From Sipunculus nudus (taxonomy: Eukaryota > Annelida > Sipuncula > Golfingiida > Sipunculidae), in contig CM049309.1 of assembly GCA_026874595.1 (NCBI GenBank), positions 7,841,076 through 7,905,075 of the forward strand: a DNA stretch of 64,000 nucleotides, written 5' to 3'. The notes beneath the pieces were generated by a model that was not told the DNA's origin, made no database searches, and saw only the letters and a program-made list of their open reading frames with translations. How positions within the stretch are numbered: the stretch's first letter is position 1; every line of letters begins with the position of its first letter. The position numbers and the translations under genes are program-made. Below are positions 26,881 to 39,962 of the stretch, in pieces.

Positions 26881-27192
26881 GTCACTGTGACCTATATCCA
26901 ACGAGCTACGGGGTTTGAAAATACCCCCAAGAATAATCAAAAATATAATACAAAACCTCTAATATCTTGATAATTAATGCATGGATTGTCATAAATCTTG
27001 CCTTGAATATTGACCATGACTAGTTTTGTCAATTTTGTCACTGTGACCTATATCCGACGAGCTATGGGGTTTGAAAATACCCCCAAGAATAATCAAAAAT
27101 ATAATACAAAACCTCTAATATCTTGATAATTAATGCATGGATTGTCATAAATCTTGCCTTGAATATTGACCATGACTGGTTTTGTCAGTTAC
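26881..27192 (+). repeat. Near-identical 156-base tandem duplication
   Basis: The segment starting GTCACTGTGACCTATATCC at 26881 is repeated from 27037 with only a few changes, including long identical runs, so the duplication looks recent. Confidence 0.93.
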
Positions 27193-27479
27193 CAAAAAGT
27201 GGTGGCGCTATCTGTATTTTTTGTTATTTTAACAAATATTTTTCTATTTTTTTACTATAAAATGACAAAAATCATTTCAGTTTCTCAGCTGTAATTGCAT
27301 CTAGTGTCCCAAAACCTGGTGTGTTTATTGAACCAAAGTGGATACCATATAGTAATCACCCTGTCTTTCTGTCTGTCTGTCTAGCTGTCTGTCTGTCCAT
27401 CCATCCATCCACACAAATTTATTTCCAGGTGATAACTCCAGGTTGTATTGACACATGGATTTCAAACTTGACGTACGTA

Positions 27480-28700
27480 TGGCCCACCATTAAAGCAAGA
27501 GTCACGAGGTCAAAGGTCAAGGTCACAGGACTCACTTATTTAAAAAGATTATGGCTGCGTTTTAAGCCAGGCTTTTCATCCCAAACTTTCCATTTTGCGC
27601 ATTTAGCTGACTTGCCAGTATGCGGAGAGCATAAATGAGTTTGGGGTCACATGGTTAAGGTCACAGGGGCCATCTGTTCACAAATTAGTTTCCAGATGAT
27701 AACTCCAGTTTAGTTTGACATATTGGTTTCAAACTTAATTTATATATGACTTACCACTAAAGTAAGAACTGTGTTGATTTTTGGGGTTCAAAGGTCAAGG
27801 TCACAGGGCTCATTTCTTTAAAAAGAATGCATATGCATTTGAAGCCAAACTTTTCGTTGCAAACCTCCTATCTTCAAGTTTTGCTAACCTGCCAATAGGG
27901 GAAGATTCTGTTTAGTTTTGGGGTCATGAGGTCAAAGGTCAAGGTCGCAGTACCAAAAGATTGTGGATGCATTTTAAGCCAAATTTTTCATCCCAAACCT
28001 TCGACCTTGCACATATAGCTAAGCTGCCTATATGGGAAGAACCTGATTGATTTGGGGGTCACAAGGTCAAAGGTCATGATCACAGGGGCCCATCTGACCA
28101 CATATTTGTTGTTTGATGATAACTCCAGTTTGGATTGACATATTGGTTTCAATTTTACTTATATATGACCCACCAATAATGTAAGAACCCTTTTGATTTT
28201 GGGGTCAGAAGGCCAAAGGTCAAGGTCACAGGACCGTCTTTTTAAAAAAGATTGTTGATGTATTTTTAGCCAAACTTTCTCTCCCAAACCTTCTATCTTC
28301 CAGATGTTGCTTACCTGCCAATAGTGGAAATATCTTATGAATTTTGGCGTCACAAGGTCAAAGGTATAGGTCATGGGTGTCATCCATCCACATATTAGTT
28401 TCCAGAAGATAACACCAGTTTGGTTTGAAATATTGGTTTCAAACTTGACTTAAATATGGCCCACCACTAAAGTAAGAACTGTTGATTCTGGGGTCATGAG
28501 ATCAAAGGTCAAGGTCACAGGACCCACTACTTTAGAAAGATTGTGGATGTATTTTAAGCCAATCTTTTCATCTCAATCCTTCTATCATTGGTCATGTGGT
28601 GCACCTGCCAATAGGGGAAGTTTCCTTTTGATTTTGGGGTCACAAGGTCAAAGGTTAAGGTCACAGGGCCCATCCATTCACAAATTATTTTATGAATGAT
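27480..28700 (+). repeat. AGGTCA-type monomer array in family C element
   Basis: Monomers of about 140 bases recur with the order TTTCAAACTTGAC / CCCACCA / GGTCA.GAGGTCAAAGGTCAAGGTCACAGG (written here in parts) / GATTGTGGATGCATTTTAAG / CACCTGCCAATAGGGGAAG. The GGTCA cluster occurs at about 27508, 27790, 27928, 28065, 28208, 28350, 28500 and 28648. Confidence 0.85.
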
Positions 28701-28805
28701 AACTCCAGTTTGGGTAGACAGGTTGGCTTCAAACTGATCACAGGACCAATCTTTTAGAAAACCTCATAAACAAATGCACCTGAGCATCGAGACCCATGGG
28801 TCCCA

Positions 28806-31630
28806 ATTTTTTTTTTTTTTTTTTGTGATGAATTTTGATTTTCAAGGTTGACCATTAAGAAAAATTGTCCAGGCCATCCCCACTGTCTGTAACTGGAGGG
28901 GGTTTGTTTTGTGTTTCCACACCCTCATGTAGAAGGTTACAGAGATATTATCAATAGATGTATATAGCACATCCTAAGTGTGTATGTTTTACATACTCGT
29001 ATAAATGATGGGGTTAAATTGGTTGACAGGTTTTCCAATTATCAAAGATAAATTTTAGGTACATAGCATTACAAGACCTTGATGTCATAGCTGTAGTCCC
29101 CACTGGTTCCTTGTCTTTATAAATATCATCTCTATGATAAACAAATCTATGTAATGTTATGTGATATAGAAATATGATATTGAAAAATGATATGAGCAAA
29201 TTTGAATCTATATAGCTAACAATTAACTGCCACACATTCTAGTGTGCATACAAAATATATTGAGGTTAAGGGTAAAACAAAATTGCTTTTCTTGGTCAAG
29301 TTGTACTTAAGGAAATATCAGCCAATATGGTACCAAGCAGAGGTGTGTCATTTAACTGAAAATAATATCTGAACACAATGGAACATGTTGAGCTTATCTG
29401 TACCTACTCTTATTGAAGGGTTGTTATTACTTGGTGTCCCCTGTCTTTGTTGGGTGTTAGGGGGGAGCTATTTATCCAGTTCTCTGAGACTGGGTATTAA
29501 TTAGATCTCCAGACCCTATAAGCTGGTTGTACAGTTAATGCTGGCTCTTTGTCTCAAGTGCTTCTGCGTGTTACACTTCTGTGACCTCACCCAGGTGGGG
29601 ATAAGGCATCCACCTGGCTGCAGACTGCTGGCACTGACACCACAGCCTCAGGCTCGCCTGTCCGTCCTTTATCGGACCCAGCACAAGCCCAGCCTCTAAT
29701 AAAAGTACCTGACTTGTCCAGTCGCTGGGTTATAAGGGTTTGCGCATGCATGACCCACAACAAAACGTGACCTCTCTTGCACTTGAGATTCTGTCATTAG
29801 TTGATGTTATTAGTTTATATTGGTCCAGAGTGCATGACATTTTCTCGGGAGTTTTTTTACCATAATGGCCAGCAAAGGTCTTGACTTCATATGGACCTTT
29901 CTCACAAGGCTAGACGGCAAACAAGAATGCATAAATAAGGGCCGCCATATTGATCTGAACGGCCCCCACAGTGGTTAGACGATAAAAAATTCTGGTGGTA
30001 GACCCTGGGCAAGGAGGGCGGGCCTTGGGTCCAGCAGGGTCGCTGGACAAGCATTTACTATTGAACCGCTGTCGTTTATCAGACTGACTAATGCTGACAC
30101 AGGGTGTGTGTGTGTACCTATGTTTTTGTGTGTCCATATATGGTCATGTCTCTGTGTGACCCTTCTATTTTTTTCACCAATGCCAATAATCCCAGAATGC
30201 CATGCTACAGGTGGGCGATGCTAATATGTCATGTGGTCTCTCTTGTGACATCATCTTATCATATAATTTGAATATGTTAATGAACCCAGGTTTTTTTTCC
30301 ACAGCTCACGTCCCAGTATTGTTCAGAGGTTATTAAATAATTTAATATATGGCTTGGCTTATTGCGAGAGGTTGTCAGGACAGTTGTGTGTTGGTATATG
30401 GAAACCTCAGGACTCGTATGACCCTTCACAATGTCCACAGTTATCTGACAGTTTAATAAAGTGCAGGAAACACTAAACACTACAGCCTTACCATGTTCAT
30501 CCACAAGGTGGAAGCAGGCTTGCAGCATTGTCGAAAGATTAGTATTGCACTGTGACTTTAAATGATTGTTTTCTATTGTAAACATTTCATTTCTGTAACA
30601 CTTGGTTGATATGTTAAAGGGAGGGGTGCTAAAGGACTGTGTGACAAGTTTAAACCTTGAATGGGTTTAATTTGCTATGTTAGCTTTATTATTGTAATTC
30701 TTGCTGGTTTGGGATTTGCTTGCGGGTCCAGCCATGACATATAACCAAGGGCTGTTGTGGTCAGCTGACAATAACAGTCCCTAACGATCCAACTCCCAGT
30801 CCACAAAGCTAACCAATACTGACCGCCTTATGCTGTGTCAGGCTCTTATGTTTGTGTATGTTTGCAGTTTAGTGGGTTTTTGTATGTATGTTTTGTGTAC
30901 ATGGTGTGGTGTTAAAATGGTACAGCTTTACAAATGTGGACAGTTAATAATTGTATGTATGTGTATGTGTTCCCAGTGCTCCCCAAGGATGTTGAATAGA
31001 GTGTTTATAGATCAGTGTGTGTGTGTGTGTGTGTGCCTATGTCATGATATGAGTATATGTAGTTGTGTATATAACTCATTATATCAACATGTTAACTGCA
31101 TGTGTGTAGGTTAATGTCTGTGTATGTTTCATTGTATGTAACAGTACAAATACATTTTGTGTGTGTCAGTTTATATTTGTTTCAGTGTAAGTATACAGAT
31201 ATTTTTGTGTGTGAATTATCATTATTATTTTCTGTGTGAATGCTCATGTAATACAAGGGAGGTTTATGTGTTAATGAGTGTGTGAGAGTATGTGTGTATT
31301 TTCCAATGTTTAGATAGAGCTGTGAATGGGTTTTATGTGATGGATATGTCTGAGAATTGTGTATGTGTGTGTGTCAGTAAAAAAGAATAGATACACATTC
31401 TGAAAATGTCAGTGTATGTTGTGTGCAGTTGTGTGTATATATATACATATCATATGACATATGAATATATCCGTGTATTTATATATGTGTGTATGTAAAT
31501 ATATATCATTCAGTGACTTTAAACACCCACGGCTAAATTGCCAGAGAATTACCACAGTTAACACCAGCTGTAACATCAGTTCCATTCAGCAAAGAAACCT
31601 TGGACTATTTCCAGATAATGTTTATTTTAG

Positions 31631-31724
<94 letters not shown>

Positions 31725-33469
31725 ACTAGTTCAGACACCTGGGGACTTTAATTTACTGAATGTTACATAAACTCGAGGTTAGGAGACAAAATTAATATGC
31801 CAAGGATTTTTGTCTGGTTGATACAGTACTATTCTTGTTCCCGATGTTTCTATATATACAAACACTTGGATTCTACAATAAAATACATAAAGGAAGTATG
31901 AATGGACGAACAAGGGATGCGGTGAACATCATCAGTTCTTTGGTTGCTGAGACGAGGTACTTTTCATATGTTGCTATTGATTCTTCGGGGAACTTTATTC
32001 TCCATTACACCTAGTTAGCAGGGTTGGTCGTCTCATGAAACTTGCATGATGTCAGGACTCGTTCATGGCTAATAAAGCTCGATGCCTCCCTCGGGGTGGG
32101 GTCGAATGGGGCAGGATTCTGTAGATTTAGTGTTTGACCACCCATAATCGCAAGCATATACATTTTTTTATGGCCTAAGGACATTTAAGGCTGGAGGACT
32201 TGACATTTAACGAACTTGTGACCCATCGTTCTTTGTTGAATCCTCATCACTCCCTTGTGTTTTTGTATATGACTATGCTCAAATTGAAACTGTAAAAGAT
32301 TTGACCTCTGCACACAGGTTATGAATATGTTTGCTCTGTAATATGATTTGAGGCAACATTTGACTGTCTTGCTATTTTGCAGTTTAAAATAAAAGGTTGC
32401 ATATGTGACATTCCAGTAACATATGTGTTGTGTAAATTGGATTTTGTGTCTTTGTTGCGGAGACAGATATAGTAAAGTTTATAAATTATTTAAAAATTGG
32501 GTTATTTAAGCTGTTCAAATTTTATTTACATTAGTTTTAAATTTAGTTTATTTATAATTTATTATTAAACAAAAAGCTTGAGATGTGACTGAGTTTCAGT
32601 TTAAGGATAATAATTGTCATGTCTGGATAAAATAAAGCATGAGCCATAATAATGACGCATTTGTGTATCCTGGTTAAATTTTATGAAAATAAAGATGATA
32701 CCAAAAATTTCTGAACTCACACTAAAATCATGTATATCTGATCTTGAATATTGGCCCAGAAATTTAAACCTGAAAATACTCTTGCGGGTTCAAAAGTTGG
32801 CACAGAAAATTCCCATGTTGAATCCTGTACAGCGAGTCCTTTGATATAACTTTTAGGACGAATATTTGCGGGGCAAATCTTCCACAAGGGATGTGGTGAC
32901 TCTGTGAGGGTTCTCGAGATAATTATCAGGGACCTGTCTTAACATTGAGGAAGGGGAACCCTGGTATTTGTTTCAGGGCTTTTTTCCTTTATTTGCTATT
33001 GGATTTGAGATGATAATATTTGTCTGGCCAGGTCCCATGCATGTTAGCCTATTGTCATTTAGAAAAGTGTTGGTGATACCCCCTGGGATTCTTTATCGGA
33101 GATGAGTTTGATTTCCGTGATTCCATGTGGGCCTCCGATTGACTTGGGCCTGCCAAAGTGAATGGGCTCAGTTATTTGTTCGAAGGCCAGATAACTGATT
33201 GAAAGTTAATAGAGCTGTCTTTGGCACTGTGCCTCCAGTTATTAATGATTAGGCCATGTTTTTGGTGGTTTTCTTTGCTTGACATGATATTATATGAGAC
33301 TTTTTATGGTATTATTTTTTTTTTACTCAGTGACACCTATGTTTAACAAGCCTGTACCCATGCTTGTGCCTCAATAGATCTTTTTGTCAAATATTTGCTT
33401 CATATATTTTAATAAAAGACACAGGTAGATGGTATGGATGTTTTTAACCATTTTCTGTTTGATTTTCAG
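28806..33469. other. No gene seen; presumed Smad intron or upstream DNA
   Basis: No MH1-like exon was recognised. The stretch 30820-31500 is rich in TGTGTATG simple sequence. A CA/TA microsatellite lies at 31630-31722. Confidence 0.5.
31630..31722. repeat. (CA)n(TA)n microsatellite
   Basis: Eight CA units are followed by an uninterrupted TA run of about 76 bases. Confidence 0.97.
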
Positions 33470-33502
33470 ATGGCGTTGATTTGTCACCTTCACCCCCAGT
33501 GG
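33470..33502 (+). CDS. Smad2/3: Smad2/3 linker microexon (33 bases)
   Basis: A pyrimidine-rich acceptor (TTTTCAG) precedes the exon and a strong donor (G|GTAAGT) follows. Read with two leading bases completing a codon, it encodes GVDLSPSPPV plus one base. That base completes Asp with the next exon, giving ...[20 protein letters not shown], which aligns with the end of the linker in vertebrate Smad2/3 (an SP-rich stretch followed by DLQPVTY). The two Ser-Pro dipeptides correspond to the proline-directed kinase sites of the linker. If the upstream exon ends in G, the first residue is Asp. A 33-base exon adds 11 codons and leaves the frame unchanged, so it could be an alternatively used cassette. 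The call rests on phase, splice sites and SP content, because the exon is too short to be diagnostic alone. Confidence 0.78.
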
Positions 33503-33615
33503 GTAAGTTGAAAACTATACTATTACTAGGGTATTTGGATTGGCCATTCTTTAAAGGACTTTGCCTAGAACAGTTTTTTAATATATACGAAAATATTAAT
33601 CCTGATATATACTAT

Positions 33616-33774
33616 AAGTCAAATTATTAAATATAAATATATACTGTAGATTCAGAAATAATAGTTAGGATTTTGACATTTAAAAAAACATGGTCATATA
33701 TTATCCTGATGCCAGGCGGTAGTTTACTAATACTTTACATCTATAGTAAAATTTACATCTATTAGTCAAATTAT

Positions 33775-33838
<64 letters not shown>

Positions 33839-33930
33839 ATTCAGAAATAAAAGGATTTTGACATTTAAAAAAACACGATCATATATTATCCTAATGCTAC
33901 GCGGTAGTTTACTAATACTTTACATCAATA
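33616..33930 (+). repeat. Tandem duplication of about 150 bases separated by (TA)n
   Basis: A segment containing AGTCAAATTATTAAATA, ACTGTAGATTCAGAAATAA and GCGGTAGTTTACTAATACTT occurs at 33616-33745 and again at 33766-33930. In the second copy a (TA)n run (33776-33832) has expanded where the first has only ATATAAATATATA. Confidence 0.9.
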
Positions 33931-34279
33931 GTGATTTAAGTTGGTGATGAGCATTTAATGAAGGTACATGAAATTATTTGTTATATTTTATGAATTCCAT
34001 TGGTACATATAGTAAATATGCAGAATTACTTTTCCTGTAAACTACTTATACTCTACATATTTTAAAAATATTTTTCTTTCCTTTATTTCTCTTAATATCA
34101 CTCAAACAAAGCCCCTTGAAAAACAAATAATCCCAACCAAGATGTACATCCTTGTCCCTGACAGACTACAGGTTGATTTTGAAATATACGTTATTGTCGG
34201 CAAAAACTTGACATAAGTCAAATAATATAAAAACTTCACTTATACATAATACATTAATTTATCACTCTCTTAACTTAAA

Positions 34280-34560
34280 GAATATCACTCCCCTTCTCTC
34301 TCTCCCTCTGTCATGCGCTCTTTTTCATATAGCTCTTTCTCTTGCTTTCATTAATGAGCTCTCTCTTTCTCTTTGTTTCTCCTTTTTCTTTCTTTCTCCT
34401 TCTTTCTTTCTTTAACACACTTTCCATCTCTCTCATAAGAGTTAGTTTTCCCTCTAATGTGAGCTCTCTTTTTCTCTAACTCTTTCATTCTCATCCCTTT
34501 TCTCTCTCTTATTCATTCTTTCATTTTCTTCTTTCTTTCTCTTTCTCATTACTTGGTCTA
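34280..34560 (+). repeat. Pyrimidine-rich (CT/CTTT) tract
   Basis: A degenerate run of CTCTCT, CTTT and TTTCTTTC on the + strand, in the large intron. Confidence 0.9.
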
Positions 34561-35023
34561 AGTTTACCTGATATAGGAATAACATCTTTATTATTACCTG
34601 TATAATGGTAAAAAAACTCTTTGTTGTTGTTATTGTTGCAGATACAATTGCCAGGGATATATATTTTTTTACTGCATTGTGTACAGTTAATTAGATGCAG
34701 TGATAAAATGAATTATTTATTACAAACATTAAGGGTAATATGATTATATGATATATATCTGAAGATGAAAATATCGCTATATATCAATGATTTTGGTATA
34801 TTACCCAGCACCATCACGTGGTCCATAAAAAGAGAGTGTTATCAGCACCCACTCTAAAAGCAGAATTTCCTTATAAATATAAATATACAGTGAACACTTC
34901 TTTTCATATTCAAAGACTTCTAGAGGGGGAAAAAAGTCTAAAATACCACAAAAATATTATATTAAGCTCTGATTGTCCCTACAGATAGATATTTTGTATA
35001 TTTCTGTTGTACTTCCTTTTATT

Positions 35024-35025
<2 letters not shown>

Positions 35026-35069
<44 letters not shown>
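35026..35069. repeat. (GT)n microsatellite
   Basis: An uninterrupted run of 22 GT units. Confidence 0.97.
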
Positions 35070-35070
<1 letters not shown>

Positions 35071-35811
35071 AACATAACCTCTGTCTTTGTCAAGGGACAG
35101 TTGTAAGATTGTTCAGTATTGCCAGATGGCAAGATCTCACTGTATCAGTGTATGTCAAGTGATTGAGAAATTCACAGAAGGATAATTAACTACTCCTTTT
35201 TCATAGTAAATAATTTCAACATACTTCCAAGTGTTAAAACCAGTCTCGTGAATTCTTGTGCTGACCTGGAGTGATGTTGAAAGACTCTGGTCTAACTATT
35301 ATCATCTATACATTATAACACACAGCAGCATCTTAAGCAGTATTTGGTTTTATATCAAAAGCTGTCTTTCTCCCCACTCCTTCCCAATAACCCCCAATTG
35401 CTCTCTCAGTACTATTCTGGGATTAATGATCCATCAGCTCATCTGCCTCTCCAATATGATTAGGTGATCATTGTCAGCAACAGATGTTGTCTTTTCATCT
35501 CATGCTATTGATGACCTGTTGATAACCTTCATCAAGTTTTTTCTTCTTTTTTTTTTACTTGTCATAAATGCCCCTAGTTTTAGACCCTCCAGATAAGTGT
35601 ACACTAGAAAATCCTCAGAAAAAAATATTAATTTTGTTTAATAAATTTATTAATTAGCATAAAAGGACTGTATAATGTTGCTTGGATATTTCTTGGATTC
35701 AGTTGTATATTTCATGATTATTCTTGAAAATTCATATACATCCTAGTGTTGCTGTACTCTCCCTAGTATATATGTAGTTTTACATACATTCAGTCATTCT
35801 CCCGTTCTCTC

Positions 35812-35815
<4 letters not shown>

Positions 35816-35871
<56 letters not shown>
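35816..35871. repeat. (TA)n microsatellite
   Basis: An uninterrupted TA run of about 55 bases. Confidence 0.97.
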
Positions 35872-35874
<3 letters not shown>

Positions 35875-36839
35875 CACAGACAAGATTGAAATCCAGGCTG
35901 ATTTTTTATTGGCCTAGAGGAGAATGCAATTGTGAAGCTGCCTAGACAAGATTGCCTTGGAGCAGGCCAGGATTTTAAACTCGCCTGGATGTTATCTGGT
36001 GATTTTAAACTTGCTTAAATGCACTCCCATCTAGGTGAATTTAAAATCGGTTTAGGTGAAATCAAGAGAAAGGTGAATATAAGTTTAGGTGAAAGCAAGA
36101 CATTTGAGATATACATGTATTACTAAACATTACAAACAACTCTGATTTCAGTACACCTGAATCAACAGAAACTGTTTCTTTACTTGATTGTATAACATTC
36201 AATGTTTTTCAATGTCAATTACATACTGAAACATGAAAAAAATAAAAGCAAAAATGTTAAAACATAAAGAAGTCTTCGATTAATTATACACACAGAATGC
36301 AACAGGAAACTGGCTCAGTTGGTCTTTTCCTGGGATAGAATACTTGACTGAGGATTTATAAAAGCAGTTCGGATAATTAGATTCCTACCTTTCAGGACTA
36401 ATATTTTGAGATTCATCTGTACACACTGAGTAAGAACTTCAGTCTTTATTTTCTTTTGAGGATAAAAAATTAAGCATTTTTTCATTATTTTTAAATGCCA
36501 AGTTGATAAAAAAGCAACTCGTGCTTGATAACTTGCCATTAAGTATGTAACGAATGAGAGCCATTAACCATCACTAAGGATCACACAAAAATTACTTAAA
36601 GAATTACTTATTAAAGAATTATTTTGATGTGTATTTCTTTAATAGTGTACACTATTTATACACTTTTTTCACTTAGTACGTCATCAGGCTTCTGTGTATG
36701 GTTTCATTCATATGTGTGATTATATGTCATTCTGCAGTGAAATGTCAACAATTATGAAAGAATTCTGGAAATGTTCTGAGAGTAAAATTTCATGATAAAA
36801 AAAATATATTTTGAAAACTGATAACTTTGGGAATTAAGA

Positions 36840-38340
36840 AAAACCTCAAGTGTTTATTAAAAACCTATTTTCACTCTTCAGCACTGCCTAATATCAAAAC
36901 CACTTATCTGTTTTTCCTCATATTTACCACATATATATTCCTCTATATAGTTCCTATGTACATGCCAGAAATTAGGGCCCATATTGCACTTTGTAAAAAA
37001 TCAGGAAAAATATTTGGTCACTAAACTAAAAAAATGTTAAAGCTAGGGACTCTTTTCAGTAATATAACTTTAATTAATCAAAATTTAATTGTATACCCAA
37101 AATTAGATCAAAGTGTTTTAAATTTTTTCTAAAACATTAGCAAAAATATAAAATAGGTACCTTAAACTTTGCCCAAATTTGACCATGTCACAATTTTTTC
37201 TTGTAAATATATTTTATTTATTATTCACAGCCGGGATACATGTGGATTTAATCTGTAGAATTGTGAAATTTGAAAGTAAAGCTTAAAAATTATGCTAATT
37301 ATTGAAGTGTTTCAGATGCTCTAATGTATTTGCTTCTTTTTTTATATCCAAGACCCCACTCTTGCTCACTACAGCCTTGCCTGGGTAACCTTATTAGTGA
37401 TGCAGCACTGGCAGAACACCTCTGCTGTAACAAACATACACTTATTCTCATGGGCCCTACCCTAACCCCCTCCCTCCACCACCAATTATATTGCAATACA
37501 TGGTTTGTTATTGTCAACTGTTTTTCTTTAAATGTAAAGCTGTTTTTGATCCAGTGTGCACAACTTTTCTTTAAATATTAATTCAAGAAGTAATCAAAGA
37601 GATGCCACATTGTTCTGATGAAGCATTTTTAAGAAATTATTTCTTTTAAACAAAATATATTTTAACCTGTCAGTAGGCATAATTTGATAATATATGAAAC
37701 AAATCATGGATAAATAAAGATGCAATTGTGAATTATGGAATGGTATTTTCATATATTTATTGCTCTGGAAATTTAAAAAATATATTTTATAAAAAAAAAA
37801 AGAAATATATCTATGTGCATAATGTAATGTTACCTGACTAAATTAATTATAAATGTTGAAGCAATTTAGATTTGTATATCAATTTAAATATTCAGATATA
37901 TATGATATACTGTAAATATATAGTAAAATTTATAAACTTTAAAAAAAATGACTTAACAAAAGAAAAAATAGGATCTAATGCAAATATTTGTTCATTGTTT
38001 TCCTGTCTCAGAAGAATGGAAATTTAAGTTATTTGCTTTGTTTTCCATATCTCAGCCTGTTTTTAAATATTTAAAATTATTTCATTTAAGTTAAATTTTA
38101 TCCTTTACGTATATGCAGAGGTGCTGTAACTTCCACCAGTCCCTTTAAGCAAATTGAATTTAATTCTGTATTCTGTATTTTTATCCAAAGGTGTTGTAAC
38201 TCTCCCCCCCCCCCCTGTCATTGAGCCCTAGTTCCTGAGCACTGAGGGAAGTATTTTTATTGCAACTTAAAAAATTCTATGGTGATGCAGTTATAACTGT
38301 CACAATTAGCTGAGAGCCGTGACCCATGGGTCCCTTGTTT
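36840..38340 (+). mobile_element. Family C-like element, 3' part
   Basis: Stretches at 36885-37020 and 37090-37480 resemble 54485-54660 and 54720-55130 in another family C element (for example CTAATATCAAAACCACT). The 3' end has the palindrome GACCCATGGGTC at 38321-38332, then CCTTGTTT. A 5' hairpin was not found, so the left limit is approximate. Confidence 0.6.
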
Positions 38341-38778
38341 CAGACAAAACATATTGTTGCTCCTAGGCAAGCAAAAAGGACCACATTTACACATTTACCA
38401 TAAATGAACATAAATTTACATTAGAGAATTATACAGTGCTAACCAACAAATTAAAAAAAAAATTTCTATTACCTTAATAATTTAAGACCTGCTTCCCATC
38501 TCTCCTTTGACAACATCAATAGCACCACCTGTTGGGAATTTGAAAAACTAATTCAACAAGGCTTTGTGAAATATCCACCAGAGGGCAGCACTCAGCATGA
38601 TCCATCAACTGATGCCATTTCATTGTGGGACATCAGTGTACATTAAGTTTTCCTTGCAAATAATTAAAAACCTGTTTGTTGAGATTTGCCATGTTGTCTG
38701 TCATGTTTAGGAAGAAATATAAAAATAAATGAGAGACAAGAGTCATACATCCTCACCTAATGGTGTGGTTCCATTTTT

Positions 38779-39962
38779 AGCTCAGGTGACTATATATAAG
38801 TAATCTGAGCTAAAGACGTGGTCCATTGTCCATCCAACTCCAGGTCGCTAGAAGTCAGCTATGCCAGGGTTTCTGGTTTGTTACAGTCACTGGGGGAGAT
38901 CCCCTGCTGTGACAGGTGTACAGTTATTCTCATATCTCTTCCCCCCCCCCCCCTGCAAACTCCACCCACCAAGTGTTATCAAGTAATTATTATTGTTTTC
39001 ACTTTATCTCCTTAATTGTAATGCTGTTTCCACTCCAATATTCAATAATTTCCTTTAAAAAGTAACTCAAGGTGTAATCCAGAAGGTGCAATGTTGTGTA
39101 ATGTAGCTTTTTTAAAGAAATCAATTTTCTTTAAAATTTAACAAATATAATTGGATCTGTCAGTGCTTAAATTTATAAAATATGAAGCACATTATGGATA
39201 AATAAAGACATCATTTAAAATTGTGAAATCTTAATCAAGTATTATTTTAAGATATTTATTGTTTTGCAGATTTAAAAGATATATTTTTGTGGTTAAAAAT
39301 AAATAAACATTTGTATGCATGATGTGGTATTATCTGACAAGATTGAGATTTATGATGATGCAATTTAGAATTATGAATCAACTTTTATATTCAGATATAT
39401 ATGTTGTATTGGAAATGTATAGAAATATAAACTAATAATAAAAAAAAAATGATGTGCTAAAAAAATGAGGATCTAATATAAACATTTGTTCATTATTTTC
39501 CCGCCTTAGCAGAATTTGAGATCATGCAGGCTTTGTTTGCCCTGTATTATGTTGTTAATTAGTTATATATTTTAACTGTATACATTTCATGAAATAAAAA
39601 ATACATATATATTTAATAATATATTTTATACAAAAAAAAATAGATTCAATTGAACAAATGTGTAAACTACTGAAATGTCAACAGTTAATCAAAAAGCCAA
39701 CTAATGATCATGGTAATAGTACAGATCATTTGTTCACAAACTGCTCACATGCTTCAGTTTCAACATTAGGAAACACATGGTCATGCAGGTCACAAAATAT
39801 TATTTGCAACAATTTCTTGCTCATCAATACAAACAAATCATATAAACCTACCATAGCTTTTATTACCTCTTCCTCTTACACTGTATCTCCATTTGCTATT
39901 ATTTTAGATTTTTACCTTCAAGGTCAACTTAAGCTGAGCACAGTGACCCATGGGTCCCTAAT
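38779..39962 (+). mobile_element. Family C element with complete ends
   Basis: The 5' hairpin at 38779-38811 pairs AGCTCAGGTGAC with a right arm ending CTGAGCT. The interior resembles 37320-38160, including a C-tract (38941-38953). The 3' end has AAGCTGAGC, then GACCCATGGGTC at 39945-39956. It lies directly behind another copy, so two elements sit head to tail. Confidence 0.72.

Larger units (their letters stand above)
26756..28805 (+). mobile_element. Family C element with AGGTCA-type core
   Basis: The 5' end AGCTCAGCTGAC is at 26756-26767, after a T run. Interior: a tandem duplication at 26881-27192, a degraded palindrome (GGTGGCGCTATCTG) near 27201, a CTGT/CCAT-rich stretch at 27361-27411, then AGGTCA monomers from 27480 to 28700. 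The 3' end is the palindrome GACCCATGGGTC at 28791-28802, preceded by a decayed arm (CACCTGAGC) and followed by T-rich sequence. No protein is encoded. Confidence 0.75.

Noticed and set aside
33061-33110. Stretch reading IPPG in one frame, considered as the Smad linker PPPGY motif
   Set aside because: The adjoining residues do not match the ETPPPGY context and a stop follows soon after.
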